NCBI GenBank assembly: GCA_963723165.1
Contig: CAVRPP010000008.1
Span: forward strand, 186,001-250,000
Direction: 5' to 3'
Length of the DNA: 64,000 bases
From: UBA4744 sp963723165
GTDB taxonomy: Bacteria > Actinomycetota > Acidimicrobiia > Spongiisociales > UBA4744
Shown: piece by piece, positions 42,727 to 51,044 of the stretch
Layout: each line of letters begins with the position of its first letter
Position numbering within the stretch: position 1 is the first letter of the stretch
The notes under the pieces: generated by a model
Told to the model about the DNA's origin: nothing
Seen by the model: the letters and a program-made list of their open reading frames with translations, nothing else
Databases searched by the model: none
Program-made: the position numbers and the translations under genes

Positions 42727-43642
42727 AGCGAATCCGTGGATCAAGCACCGCGTACATGACATCAACGAAGAGGTTGGACACCATATAGATCAGCACCAGG
42801 AAAGTGACGATGCCAACTACCACGGTCCCTTCCTGACGGCCCACTGCGTCAAACACCGCTCTGCCGAGGCCGGGCAGATTGAACACCGTCTCGGTGATGA
42901 TGGCGCCCCCCATCAGGGCACCCAGGTCGACACCGAGATAGGTGATGACTGGAATAAGGGAATTGCGCAGAGCATGAACTCCAACCACCCTCCCCCGCCG
43001 CAAGCCTTTGGCGGTGGCAGTACGCACATAGTCGGCGCGCAGGTTCTCCACCAGGCTCGTCCGGGTCAAGCGGGCGATGTAGGCCAAAGAAACCGAGCCG
43101 AGCACGATGGCCGGCAGCACGTAGCTCCAGTTCCCGTCGCGAATACCAGCCACTGGAAAAATCTTCCATTGTACCCCCAAGAGGATCTGAGCCAAGAAGG
43201 CCAGCACAAAGATAGGTATCGAGATCACGGCCGTGGTAGAGACCAGGACAAGGTTGTCCATGAATCCCCCTTTCCTGATGCCGGCCAGGATGCCGGCCAG
43301 GATCCCCAGGATCAGCTCGAAGATGAAGGCATAGATGGCCAGCCGGAAGGTAACCGGGATCCGCTCCTTCATGATGTCGGTGACCTCCCGGCCCCGGAAA
43401 TCCGTGCCGAAGTCGCCCTGTACGATGTCGCTGACATACAACCCGTACTGCTTGAGGAAGGGCTCGTCGAGGTTATAGCGATCTCGCAAGGCGTCGAGAG
43501 TCGACTGGGACATCTGGCGATCTCCGGCCAACGCGCGGATCGGATCGCCGGGAATCAGAAACACCAGAGTGAAAATAAGGAAGGTCGCACCAATGAAGAC
43601 GGGGATGAACAGCAGCATCCGTCGAATCAGATAGCGACCCAT
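42719..43642 (-). CDS. oppB: Oligopeptide/dipeptide ABC transporter permease (OppB type)
   Basis: 307 residues with six membrane helices. Begins YLIRRMLLFIPVFIGATFLIF, has the OppB GDFGTDFRGR motif and the EAA loop YVRTATAKGLRRGRVVGVHALRNSLIP. It starts the oppBCDF group, separated from oppA by a hairpin terminator, so lower expression than the binding protein is expected. Confidence 0.93.
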   Translation of the reverse strand: MGRYLIRRMLLFIPVFIGATFLIFTLVFLIPGDPIRALAGDRQMSQSTLDALRDRYNLDEPFLKQYGLYVSDIVQGDFGTDFRGREVTDIMKERIPVTFRLAIYAFIFELILGILAGILAGIRKGGFMDNLVLVSTTAVISIPIFVLAFLAQILLGVQWKIFPVAGIRDGNWSYVLPAIVLGSVSLAYIARLTRTSLVENLRADYVRTATAKGLRRGRVVGVHALRNSLIPVITYLGVDLGALMGGAIITETVFNLPGLGRAVFDAVGRQEGTVVVGIVTFLVLIYMVSNLFVDVMYAVLDPRIRYD

Positions 43643-43699
43643 TCAGCCTCTTTCCCGATCTGAGTGGCCACCCTAGCCCACAGATCCGGCCGGCGAACG

Positions 43700-43731
43700 A
43701 AAAAGGAGGGGCGGTCGTTGACCGCCCCTCC
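43700..43731 (-). terminator. Hairpin terminator between oppA and oppBCDF
   Basis: A perfect 12-base stem (43705-43716 with 43720-43731) around a GTT loop. Read on the minus strand, the transcription direction of oppA, it is followed by TTTTTCG. It lies 22 bases after the oppA stop and probably acts as a partial terminator, raising oppA relative to the permease and ATPase genes. Confidence 0.9.
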
Positions 43732-43753
43732 TGGTAGCAATTATGCCAATCCG

Positions 43754-45475
43754 CTACGGATTGACCACGATTTCGGTGTAGTTGATATCGCCCTGCGCAT
43801 CTACGTAGAAGTTAGATACCCCGCCCGAATGGGCGAAGTGGTTCTGCCGGAAGTAGATCGGCGCCACCGGGACGTCGTTGCACAGAATGTCTTCCGCACG
43901 CTGGTAGTCCGGGAGGGCAGCATCCAGTCCATCGACGGCAGCTGCGTTACCTGCGGCTACTGCCGCATCGAACTCTGCGCTTTCGTAGATGAAGTTGTTT
44001 GATCCAACCGGAGCTGCGTTGTACGAAGCAAACAGCGGCTCGAGGAAGTTCTGGGGCGACGGGTAGTCCATACCCCATCCCAGGCGGCCGGGGCCCGTCA
44101 ACTGCCGGTTATCGATGAACGGCAGGTACTCCGCGAAGGGAAGCTGTTCAAAGACGAACTCTTCGATCCCCAGAGTCTCACGCCACATGTTGGTGGCGGC
44201 CTCGACCCACAGATCGTGTCCGGAACCACTGTTGAACCACACGGTCATCGGACCGGTCCAACCACCGGCGGCGTCGAACAGTTCCTTGGCCGCAACCGGG
44301 TCGAACTCCCAGTAGTCGCAGACGTACTCCCGGTAACCGGGCAAGCTCGGTGGGATGACCGATGCCGCCGGGAAGAAAGCACCGTTCAAGACGGTCTCCA
44401 TGATCAGGTCCTTGTCGATAGCCATCGACAGTGCCCGACGGATATCCGGCGTCAGCTCTGGCAAGTACGACGGGAAGCCCAGATACGTGAAGGACGTCTG
44501 CGACGACGTCTGGTAGGCGTCGCCGAAGTCGGCCGCAGCGTTGGGTACCTGCTCGGACGGGATGTTGTCCATCACGTCCAGGTTGCCGGCTAACAGGTCG
44601 TTGTAGGCCGTTGCTTCGTCCGCATAGATCTGGAAGACGATTCCAGCAGCGTGCGGGAAGTCGTCGCCTGCATAGTCCGGGTAGTACTCCGTGACGATCT
44701 CGACGTTGTGGTTCCACGTGCCGACGATCTGGAAAGGACCGTTACCGATGGGAGCGTCGTCGAATGCCGCCACCCGTGCCTCAACATCCATGTCGCCCTC
44801 AAAGAAGGCGGCAGGAAGAGGGGCGTATGCAAGGTAGCCGAGCCGGACCGGGAACTGCGGATCCGCAGTCGCCAACTCGACCGTGAAAGTCAGATCGTCT
44901 ACAACCGCCAAGCCAGAAAGGGTTTCAGCGGTCGGATCGCCCTCGGCAGGCGCGACCTCGTCATAGCCGGCAAAGATGCTGTAGAAACTGTTGTTCTGCT
45001 GGCCGTTCGGACCGTAAGCAGTCCAGTTCCACGCGTCCACGAACGAATCGGCCGTCACCGGCGACCCGTCGTGGAACGTCCAGCCATCCTTCAAGGTGAT
45101 GGTCCAGTTGGTCCCACCGTCATCCGAAACAATCGAGTCGGCCACCTGGTTACGCGGCTCCGACGTGCGCACGTCGAAATCGACCAGGCCCTTGAACATT
45201 GCTCTCAAAACCGCGATGCCTTCCGACTCATTTGACGTTGACGGCGTCAAGTGCTCCGGCTCGACGATGTAGGTCGAGAACACGCCCTCGGGAGCCATCA
45301 TGCCCTCCGTGGTCGTGGTTGTGTCTCCGCCTCCGGAGTCGGCGGTGGTTGTGGTCTCGCCGGGTGCGGCCGTCGTCGTGGTTTCCTCGGCACCGTCGCC
45401 GCAGGCCACGAGGATCAGCGTCAACACGGCGAAGACCGCGACAAACCGCAGCCAACCCTTGCTGGTTGATGTCAT
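43754..45475 (-). CDS. oppA: Oligopeptide/dipeptide ABC transporter substrate-binding lipoprotein
   Basis: 573 residues, family 5 extracellular solute-binding protein. Lipoprotein signal with lipobox LVAC (Cys near residue 25), then a Thr-rich linker typical of actinobacterial lipoproteins. The SBP_bac_5 core includes TLKDGWTFHDGSPVTADSF, IGNGPFQIV and a region with IDKDLIMETVLNG. ATG 45475 follows AGAGGAGG, a strong RBS; the frame upstream of it is not coding. Ligand class (peptide, dipeptide, nickel complex) cannot be told from sequence. Confidence 0.94.
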   Translation of the reverse strand: MTSTSKGWLRFVAVFAVLTLILVACGDGAEETTTTAAPGETTTTADSGGGDTTTTTEGMMAPEGVFSTYIVEPEHLTPSTSNESEGIAVLRAMFKGLVDFDVRTSEPRNQVADSIVSDDGGTNWTITLKDGWTFHDGSPVTADSFVDAWNWTAYGPNGQQNNSFYSIFAGYDEVAPAEGDPTAETLSGLAVVDDLTFTVELATADPQFPVRLGYLAYAPLPAAFFEGDMDVEARVAAFDDAPIGNGPFQIVGTWNHNVEIVTEYYPDYAGDDFPHAAGIVFQIYADEATAYNDLLAGNLDVMDNIPSEQVPNAAADFGDAYQTSSQTSFTYLGFPSYLPELTPDIRRALSMAIDKDLIMETVLNGAFFPAASVIPPSLPGYREYVCDYWEFDPVAAKELFDAAGGWTGPMTVWFNSGSGHDLWVEAATNMWRETLGIEEFVFEQLPFAEYLPFIDNRQLTGPGRLGWGMDYPSPQNFLEPLFASYNAAPVGSNNFIYESAEFDAAVAAGNAAAVDGLDAALPDYQRAEDILCNDVPVAPIYFRQNHFAHSGGVSNFYVDAQGDINYTEIVVNP

Positions 45476-45640
45476 CTGAATTCCTCCTCTAGAGCTCTCG
45501 ACGCCGCGATCGCGGCAGGGATTATCGACTGTGAATCGCTCCCAGTAAGAGCAAGACCATTGTACAACTTTCGGGCAGTCATGCGAGCCCTGCGGCAGCA
45601 GGCAACCACCCACCGTGGCAAACCGATCACAAATGCCCGA

Positions 45641-46036
45641 CTAGCTGCAAGCGGCCCGGGACGGCTCTAAGAGCTGATCGGCGGCGCTTCCGGCAGCTTC
45701 AACCTGTTCCAGTCGAGCGCACAACAAACCCCGGAACTCCTCGTCCGGACAGCCGACCTCGGCCCGACGGGCGTCCAGGGCAACGGAGCCTTCCGAATAC
45801 ACCGCCGTGGCTGCATTGAAGGCCTCGCCGCCGTCGGCTTCGAACGCCTCGATGAATTCCTCATAACTCCGAGCCGCCGCGGCATCGTCGATGAAGGACT
45901 CCAGCTGGCTGATAGCAACGTCGGCGAGCTCTGCACATGTGGACGCCCCGGAAGGATCTGTCGGCAATCCTGACTCCGGGCTGCAGCCACCCAGAATCAA
46001 GGCCACCAGGATCACCATTGCAACCGGCTTTCGCAT
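45641..46036 (-). CDS. Small lipoprotein of unknown function
   Basis: 131 residues: signal peptide with lipobox LGGC, then an acidic helical domain with three cysteines (STCAELADVA, VGCPDEEF, LLCARLE) that may form disulfides. RBS AGGGAGAGG precedes ATG 46036. I do not recognise the family. It follows a hairpin at 46084-46109. Confidence 0.75.
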   Translation of the reverse strand: MRKPVAMVILVALILGGCSPESGLPTDPSGASTCAELADVAISQLESFIDDAAAARSYEEFIEAFEADGGEAFNAATAVYSEGSVALDARRAEVGCPDEEFRGLLCARLEQVEAAGSAADQLLEPSRAACS

Positions 46037-46083
46037 GAGGCCTCTCCCTTGGGTTTGCAGCGACAGCGTAACGCAGCAAGAGC

Positions 46084-46109
46084 GGAGCCCCCGATCGCTC
46101 GAGGGCTCC
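46084..46109. terminator. Possible terminator hairpin
   Basis: GGAGCCC at 46084-46090 pairs with GGGCTCC at 46103-46109 around a 12-base loop; no clear T run on either strand. It lies between two minus-strand genes and may be an attenuator or a weak terminator. Confidence 0.45.
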
Positions 46110-46261
46110 GTGGTGGGAGGGATAGGTTGTAATGATCACAGTAAGAGAGGCAGATGAAGGTTGAGTGAAGGCAGGATGAGAACTCGGTGAGAAGAGGGGC
46201 CGGCGACCTCTTCGCGAGGCAGCCGCCAACGGCAACCAATCGCCTTTACTGTGACGGGTGG

Positions 46262-46498
46262 TCACGCTTCGGTGGGCGTCTCCTCCCCCAAGGTTCCCCG
46301 CTTGCGCATGCCGTCGACGATCTTGCCGGCCATCTCATCGACCTTCTCGGCGGGGATTCTGGAGTCCAGTTTGGTATGGAGTTTGCTGCGGATCTCGGGT
46401 TCGGTGAGTCCTTGCCACGCAGCTTTCTGCGTCGAGACAACCTTCACGATCCCCGAAATCAAGGCGGCGAAGAGTCCGATTGCGAACAGCTTCTTCAT
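46262..46498 (-). CDS. Small membrane-anchored protein
   Basis: 78 residues: one N-terminal hydrophobic helix (KKLFAIGLFAALISGIVKVV) and a charged cytoplasmic tail. AGGAG lies 9 bases before ATG 46498. Length, RBS and charge pattern suggest a real gene. The family is not recognised. Confidence 0.6.
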   Translation of the reverse strand: MKKLFAIGLFAALISGIVKVVSTQKAAWQGLTEPEIRSKLHTKLDSRIPAEKVDEMAGKIVDGMRKRGTLGEETPTEA

Positions 46499-46591
46499 AT
46501 GACAGCTCCTAACGAAAGCCTCTTACGAAATGTAGTCTCCTGGCGCCGGCCGGAATGCAAATCGCCTCGATTTGACCAGAAGCACCCCTGC

Positions 46592-47038
46592 TCAGTCCTG
46601 CAGCTTCGGAAGCAACGCTGTCGCGACGGCCAACAACTGGCTCTCGGAGACGTCCTCGATGGTTGAGATCGTGGTGTGGATTCCGTTGGTGAGGAACTTC
46701 ACCGACCCAGAACACATCGTCGATTCGTCGCCGATGCCGGCCGAAGGACAATCCGTCTCGGTTGGTGCGGTGATCAACGTGGTAGCCGGCGCTATCTGAA
46801 CATAGAGGAGGCCGGAGCCCCAGGCGCATCCGGTGAAAGGACCGGCAGGCTCGGTCGGCTCCGAAGTTGGAGCACTACCAAGAGCGGCCGTTATCTCCGC
46901 ATCGGTCAGCAGAGCGCATACGTCTAAGTCGGCCGTATTGGTAGCGACGTCTTCAACAGTGCTATCGCTCTCGGTGTTGCCGCCACACGACGCCAGAACC
47001 AAAAAAGCCAGCAGGGCGATGACATATTTCGGTTTCAT
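46592..47038 (-). CDS. DUF3558-like lipoprotein
   Basis: 148 residues: lipobox LASC (Cys near residue 18), a short Ser/Thr/acidic spacer, then CALLTDAEITAALGSAP and FTGCAWGSG, a pattern of DUF3558 cell-surface lipoproteins of actinobacteria. Two later cysteines (TDCPSAG, TMCSGS) probably pair. Strong RBS CCAGGAGG before ATG 47038. Function unknown. Confidence 0.8.
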   Translation of the reverse strand: MKPKYVIALLAFLVLASCGGNTESDSTVEDVATNTADLDVCALLTDAEITAALGSAPTSEPTEPAGPFTGCAWGSGLLYVQIAPATTLITAPTETDCPSAGIGDESTMCSGSVKFLTNGIHTTISTIEDVSESQLLAVATALLPKLQD

Positions 47039-47144
47039 AGGACCTCCTGGCTAGCTCTTCACAAGCGCACTCAGGGTAGACCAAATGTCGAACACTCGCC
47101 GGGCTGGGTAGCGTGGACGTTCAGTCCCGGAAAGGGTCTACCTA

Positions 47145-47441
47145 ATGTCCCAAGAGCCAAGCGGTGGATCAGAAGAGAAACGCGGCCTGGTCACTGCGCT
47201 TCTCGGGGTCTTCGGGATATTGCTGTATGCGATGGTCGGATGGCTGTATCTGGGTAGTGGACTGGTCATGCCGAATCCCTGGGTGTACGGGATGTGGGCG
47301 ATGTGGGTGGGAGGATTGTTCGCCCTGGTCAAAGTGGTCAAGAGATACCCGGCTTGGACTCCGTTGGTTCCGGTGGCCGCACTCGCCGCCTGGGTCGCGA
47401 TTATCCGGATGGGATCCGTGCTCTTCGGGTGGACGGCCTGA
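47145..47441 (+). CDS. Small hydrophobic membrane protein
   Basis: 98 residues with three predicted membrane helices (LVTALLGVFGILLYAMVGWLYLG, the WVYGMWAMWVGG segment, and VPVAALAAWVAIIRMG). AAGGG precedes ATG 47145 by about 11 bases. No family recognised. Confidence 0.65.
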   Translation: MSQEPSGGSEEKRGLVTALLGVFGILLYAMVGWLYLGSGLVMPNPWVYGMWAMWVGGLFALVKVVKRYPAWTPLVPVAALAAWVAIIRMGSVLFGWTA

Positions 47442-47857
47442 CACGCGGACGGTGGGCCCGGACACCGCTCCGGGACCCGGCGGGGTCATCTGCGGCGACC
47501 CTGCGAACCTCACGAGCCGAGCTGTGTAATCCAGGCCAATCAAGGGTCGGGTTGCCGACCGGCGCCGATTGCCTTTCCTCACGGCTCGGGTGGATGCTCC
47601 GAGCGACACATAGAACCAGAGCGCCCGAATAGGCGCAGGCTTCAGGTACCTTATTTCCTCACCCGCTCGACCAACGACGATTTTTCTGGATGCGGGCAAC
47701 TACCAACAACTTTGAAATTGGAGAACGACGTTGAAAACGAGAACATTCTTCCTGGTGGTCGCAGCAGGCGGCTTCGGCATCGCTGCCATCCTCACACTCT
47801 TGGGTCTGGCCTAGCCGTCCCAACTCTGACAGCACCGGGACAGCGGACCGTACGTGA
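47442..47857. other. Mostly non-coding stretch with one possible tiny gene
   Basis: No convincing gene besides a 27-residue hydrophobic frame at 47731-47814. No repeats or strong hairpins were noticed. Confidence 0.6.
47731..47814 (+). CDS. Possible 27-residue single-helix membrane peptide
   Basis: TTG start preceded by TTGGAGAAC gives KTRTFFLVVAAGG followed by FGIAAILTLLGLA and a TAG stop. It has a positively charged N-terminus and one membrane-length helix. This is below the usual size limit for gene finders, so it is only a candidate. Confidence 0.35.
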   Translation: MKTRTFFLVVAAGGFGIAAILTLLGLA

Positions 47858-49048
47858 TCATTCGGTCCCGTCTGATTGGATCATCCGCAGGTCCCAACTA
47901 TTCATGTCGAGCATTGGCAGGTGGCCCATCGCCGGTTCGTCGGCATCGTCGGAGCTCAGCGCCTTGAACAACAAGCCTTGCCATCGTGCTTGGGGGGTTC
48001 TTTGGTCTGCTACCAAACCCAACCGTTCGAGGTCGGATCTGATCGGGCCTGACAGCGTGGCTCCCCAGGTGCGCAGCTGAGCGGGATTGATCAACGCGAT
48101 AGCCGTCCTGAGGAGTTCTACGAAGCCCCTTTCGTCTCCTGCCCAATCGACCATGTGCACCCCCGGTCTGCCCGGGGTGCCCTGGAATACTGCATAGGCC
48201 TCATCGTTGCCGGCGCCAAGGAAGAAGAAGCGGCGATGCAACCGAACGGGGGACCAACGGTCGAACACCAGCGGATTGCCGAAGCGCCACGCGAAGTAGG
48301 TTTCATCTCGAAGGTGGTGGATGCGTCCCGGGTCGTCGAAGCGCGCCGCAAGTCTTGCCATTGCTCCCGGCCGGGGCTCTGACGCAACTTCGAGTGAAGT
48401 ATCTCCTTCGCCATTGCTCAGGTGCTTGTCGAGTTCGGCAAAGGGGCCAAGACCGAACGTATTCCGTCGTGCCGTTTTGACTTGCCGTGCGGTTTTCCTG
48501 AGCCACTTGGACCTTCTGAGCCGGCGCACCAGTGGATCCACCGGCAAGGTTGTCCTGGCAGTCACCTCCGCAGAATCTGACCTTCCGGCGGCCCGGGTCG
48601 ACCGGACGAGTGGTTCGTAGGAACCGACTTTGTGCCACCCCAGGTTGACGATGGACGCAACATGGTTTGCCGGGGTTGCACCCATGTTGATCACGTACCG
48701 GTACCCGCGATCGGCCAGCCCGGCCACCATGAAGTCCGTCAGGTCGGCAAACAAGCCCCTGCTGCGATGCTCTGACGCGATAGCGGTGTCGGCGGAGCAT
48801 GGAAGAACCACCGGCCGGCCGATACCGGGTACGACCCAACTCGTGCCGAATATGCCTCGCATCGCTACAACTCTGCCCTCGCTTCGGGCGACGTAGATCA
48901 GCGGATCGGTGAGGTAGGGGTTGTTGCGGTACTTCCACGTGAGGTAACCGACATCGGCGGAGCGCGAATACACCCCCAGTTGGAGTCGCAAGGGGACGAG
49001 CTGATCGAGCAGCTCCGGATCCAAAACCTCGAATTGATACTTGCTCAT
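47858..49048 (-). CDS. GNAT-family acyltransferase paired with an acyl carrier protein
   Basis: 396 residues with an N-terminal GNAT domain (LLDQLVPLRLQLGVYS, YLTWKYRNNPYL, ADTAIASEHRSRGLFADLTDF) and a C-terminal half that repeats a weaker GNAT-like strand pattern (VHMVDWAGDERGFVELLRTA). ATG 49048 lies 7 bases after the preceding ACP-like gene on the same strand. The pairing suggests acyl-ACP rather than acetyl-CoA as donor, as in N-acyl amino-acid synthases, but that is inference. The open frame before 49048 overlaps the ACP gene. Confidence 0.8.
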   Translation of the reverse strand: MSKYQFEVLDPELLDQLVPLRLQLGVYSRSADVGYLTWKYRNNPYLTDPLIYVARSEGRVVAMRGIFGTSWVVPGIGRPVVLPCSADTAIASEHRSRGLFADLTDFMVAGLADRGYRYVINMGATPANHVASIVNLGWHKVGSYEPLVRSTRAAGRSDSAEVTARTTLPVDPLVRRLRRSKWLRKTARQVKTARRNTFGLGPFAELDKHLSNGEGDTSLEVASEPRPGAMARLAARFDDPGRIHHLRDETYFAWRFGNPLVFDRWSPVRLHRRFFFLGAGNDEAYAVFQGTPGRPGVHMVDWAGDERGFVELLRTAIALINPAQLRTWGATLSGPIRSDLERLGLVADQRTPQARWQGLLFKALSSDDADEPAMGHLPMLDMNSWDLRMIQSDGTE

Positions 49049-49055
49049 TGCAGTT

Positions 49056-49304
49056 TCACGAGGTCTGCAGTTTCCGCTCAATGAGGTTTCCCATCGCGTC
49101 GATGGTGGCGAAGTTGGCCAGCGCCAGGTCGTTGTCGTCCAAAGGGATAAGCAGCTTTTCTTCAAGAAAGAGGACCAATTCCAGCGAAAACAGCGAGGGC
49201 GCTTCACCAACCTCGAAGATGTCATCCCGGTCGGTCAGATGGGGCTTCGCCAGTGAGCTGAGAACAAAGTCCCGCATCTGCGCTCGCGCCGTGGTGGCGT
49301 CCAT
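49056..49304 (-). CDS. Acyl carrier protein-like protein
   Basis: 82 residues with an ACP-like four-helix pattern: DDIFEVGEAPSLFSLELVLFLEEKL, then IPLDDNDL and a final helix IDAMGNLIERKL. The phosphopantetheine serine is Ser37, but the usual DSL motif reads PSL. RBS AAGAGGA precedes ATG 49304. It likely supplies an acyl group to the adjacent GNAT enzyme if it is modified at all. Confidence 0.75.
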   Translation of the reverse strand: MDATTARAQMRDFVLSSLAKPHLTDRDDIFEVGEAPSLFSLELVLFLEEKLLIPLDDNDLALANFATIDAMGNLIERKLQTS

Positions 49305-49446
49305 CGATTCCTCTTTTGTCGATTGGTCAGGATACCTGGAAGGGTCTTCGCGTCACGGGGTCGGTGATGCTGACGACCTCAACTTGTCGCATGTCCGCTC
49401 AGAATCGAGTCGGCCCCTGCCACCGACGACGCCGGTGAACACGGTG

Positions 49447-49662
49447 CTAGATAGGGGGTCCGGTGCGGTCGATCTGGAGGCGGGTCTGGTAGTGCTGGTT
49501 TCGCATCTGGTTGAGGCGGGCCTCCACAGCACCGGTGGGTTCGCCCCGGGCGCCCCGCCGTTTCAGTTCCGCGGCGAGGACGTTGATCTGACCTTCAAGC
49601 TGGTGTTTCCGCTCGACCAGCTCTGGGCGGGTGGGTGGTTTCCGTCGCTTCCACCAGATCAT
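49447..49662 (-). CDS. Small coiled-coil protein, hypothetical
   Basis: 71 residues: basic start WWKRRKPPTRPELVERKHQL, then one long charged helix with heptad spacing. No obvious RBS and no family recognised. Could be a chance frame. Confidence 0.4.
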   Translation of the reverse strand: MIWWKRRKPPTRPELVERKHQLEGQINVLAAELKRRGARGEPTGAVEARLNQMRNQHYQTRLQIDRTGPPI

Positions 49663-49922
49663 CGTCCGATGGTATCGCCGATGGAGAGCGGCGGGATGTA
49701 ACCCTATGACACACCCACGTCAACGTGTATTCGCGTCAAGAGAAGCAGGAAATCCAACTTGGTGGAACTGGTATCGGTCCTCCAAGCAGGCATCGCCACC
49801 ACCTCCGGGCATGTGGCCTTCTGCCGGGTGACCCCAAACAACGGGGGGTGACGGGCCGGCAGTCCTCGACCAGAACCTCATCGTTCCAGGCTGCAGCGGC
49901 AACGGAGCGAGCGGCTGTGAGG

Positions 49923-50402
49923 TCAGAACCCCGAATAGTCGGGTCGCGACTCGCGCCCGAATGGCCCTACTGCGTCGTGAGCAGGAGTCTGGGGCTCGAG
50001 CAATCCCAATTCGAGCAACGCCAGGATTGCCTGACCGTAGGCATTCGAGGCGCCGGCATCCCGGTACTCGGCGATCGCATCGCCGTCGTCGATTGCACAG
50101 ACGTACTCACCTGCATCGCGGGTAAGTGCCACCAGGCGTTTGCCAACGAGCGAACGCAGCTGCGCTTCGGTCGGCAGCCACACCACCTCACCATGCAGGA
50201 TCGAGTCGAGCGACCATTCGACCGCGCCGTTGAAAGTGATGGCAATTCCCCCGGCAAGCGGCTGGACGTCGATCGCCATATCCGCCAGCACGAACACGCG
50301 ATCATCGAGACCGCGATCTGGGATGAAGAACACGTCGTAGCGAGCAGGCCGCCACTCCAGACCGCTATCCCGCAATACGCGCGCCAGCTCAACGGAGATC
50401 AT
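49923..50402 (-). CDS. Conserved hypothetical protein (CpaE-labelled actinobacterial family)
   Basis: About 159 residues beginning ISVELARVLRDSGLEWRPA, with YDVFFIPDRGLDDRVFVLAD, FNGAVEWSLDSI and VVWLPTEAQLRSLVG. It resembles short actinobacterial proteins often labelled pilus assembly CpaE; that label is weak because no ATPase motifs are present. I use ATG 50402; the frame upstream is implausible. Confidence 0.7.
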   Translation of the reverse strand: MISVELARVLRDSGLEWRPARYDVFFIPDRGLDDRVFVLADMAIDVQPLAGGIAITFNGAVEWSLDSILHGEVVWLPTEAQLRSLVGKRLVALTRDAGEYVCAIDDGDAIAEYRDAGASNAYGQAILALLELGLLEPQTPAHDAVGPFGRESRPDYSGF

Positions 50403-51044
50403 GGCACACAGGGTATCTGAACCTGTCCGCAATCGGCCCGAGGCGTTATCGCATTGCCCACAACCGGTTGCTGCCGGACCACCGGAACTTGCTTTGCTGT
50501 CTGTTCGCAAGGAGGGGGTCATGGTCTAGCAAATGTGACTGAAGTGTGACGGACCAACGAGAGCCCCCATCGAGCGAGAGGCCTCGGATTGATTGATGCC
50601 TTGCATCGTGCCCGGGGTGGGATTTGAACTCCAACATCAGGGGTTCTGGCCGGTGTCGCTGGATATCGCACAGGTGCCTGACCAGCGCAAACGCGAATCT
50701 CCTCGGTCGGACAGTGATGCGCTGTACCCGGCTGTTATGCGGCGTTTGTGACCAGGGCGTGACCACGTCCACGTCCGATCACGTCTGGAATCCGGCCGAG
50801 TTGCAACTGCGCCCGAGCCGCTCGCCGAACATTCGTCGATAGTGTCGGACCGCGGCCCGCGCCACACACAGTGGCAACCCAATATCTGGGATCAGATCGA
50901 TATTGCCGGTTCGGCTCGGGACGGAGTGCGCGATATTGCGCGGGGTGGTGGGTGATCTGTGCGGCACTGATCTGGTTGCGGTGACGGGCGGCGGGCTGCG
51001 CCGGTCTTTCGATCTTGCTTCCGTTGCGTTCTTGGAGAGGCAAG
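50403..51044. other. Non-coding stretch with a tRNA 3'-end-like fragment
   Basis: About 640 bases without a convincing gene. Near its middle is a tRNA-like 3' end (50609-50629, minus strand), discussed separately. The rest shows no repeat or hairpin I can support. It marks the change from core-like to accessory content. Confidence 0.6.
50609..50629 (-). other. tRNA 3'-end remnant, possible attachment site
   Basis: On the minus strand the stretch reads TTCAAATCCCACC followed by CCGGGCA: T-loop, T-stem 3' half, and acceptor 3' half with discriminator A. The 5' half of the T stem does not pair, so no intact tRNA is present. Such 21-base remnants arise when elements integrate into tRNA genes. 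Confidence 0.4.

Noticed and set aside
50600..50680. Complete tRNA gene
   Set aside because: The T stem does not pair and no D arm, anticodon arm or 5' acceptor can be found upstream.
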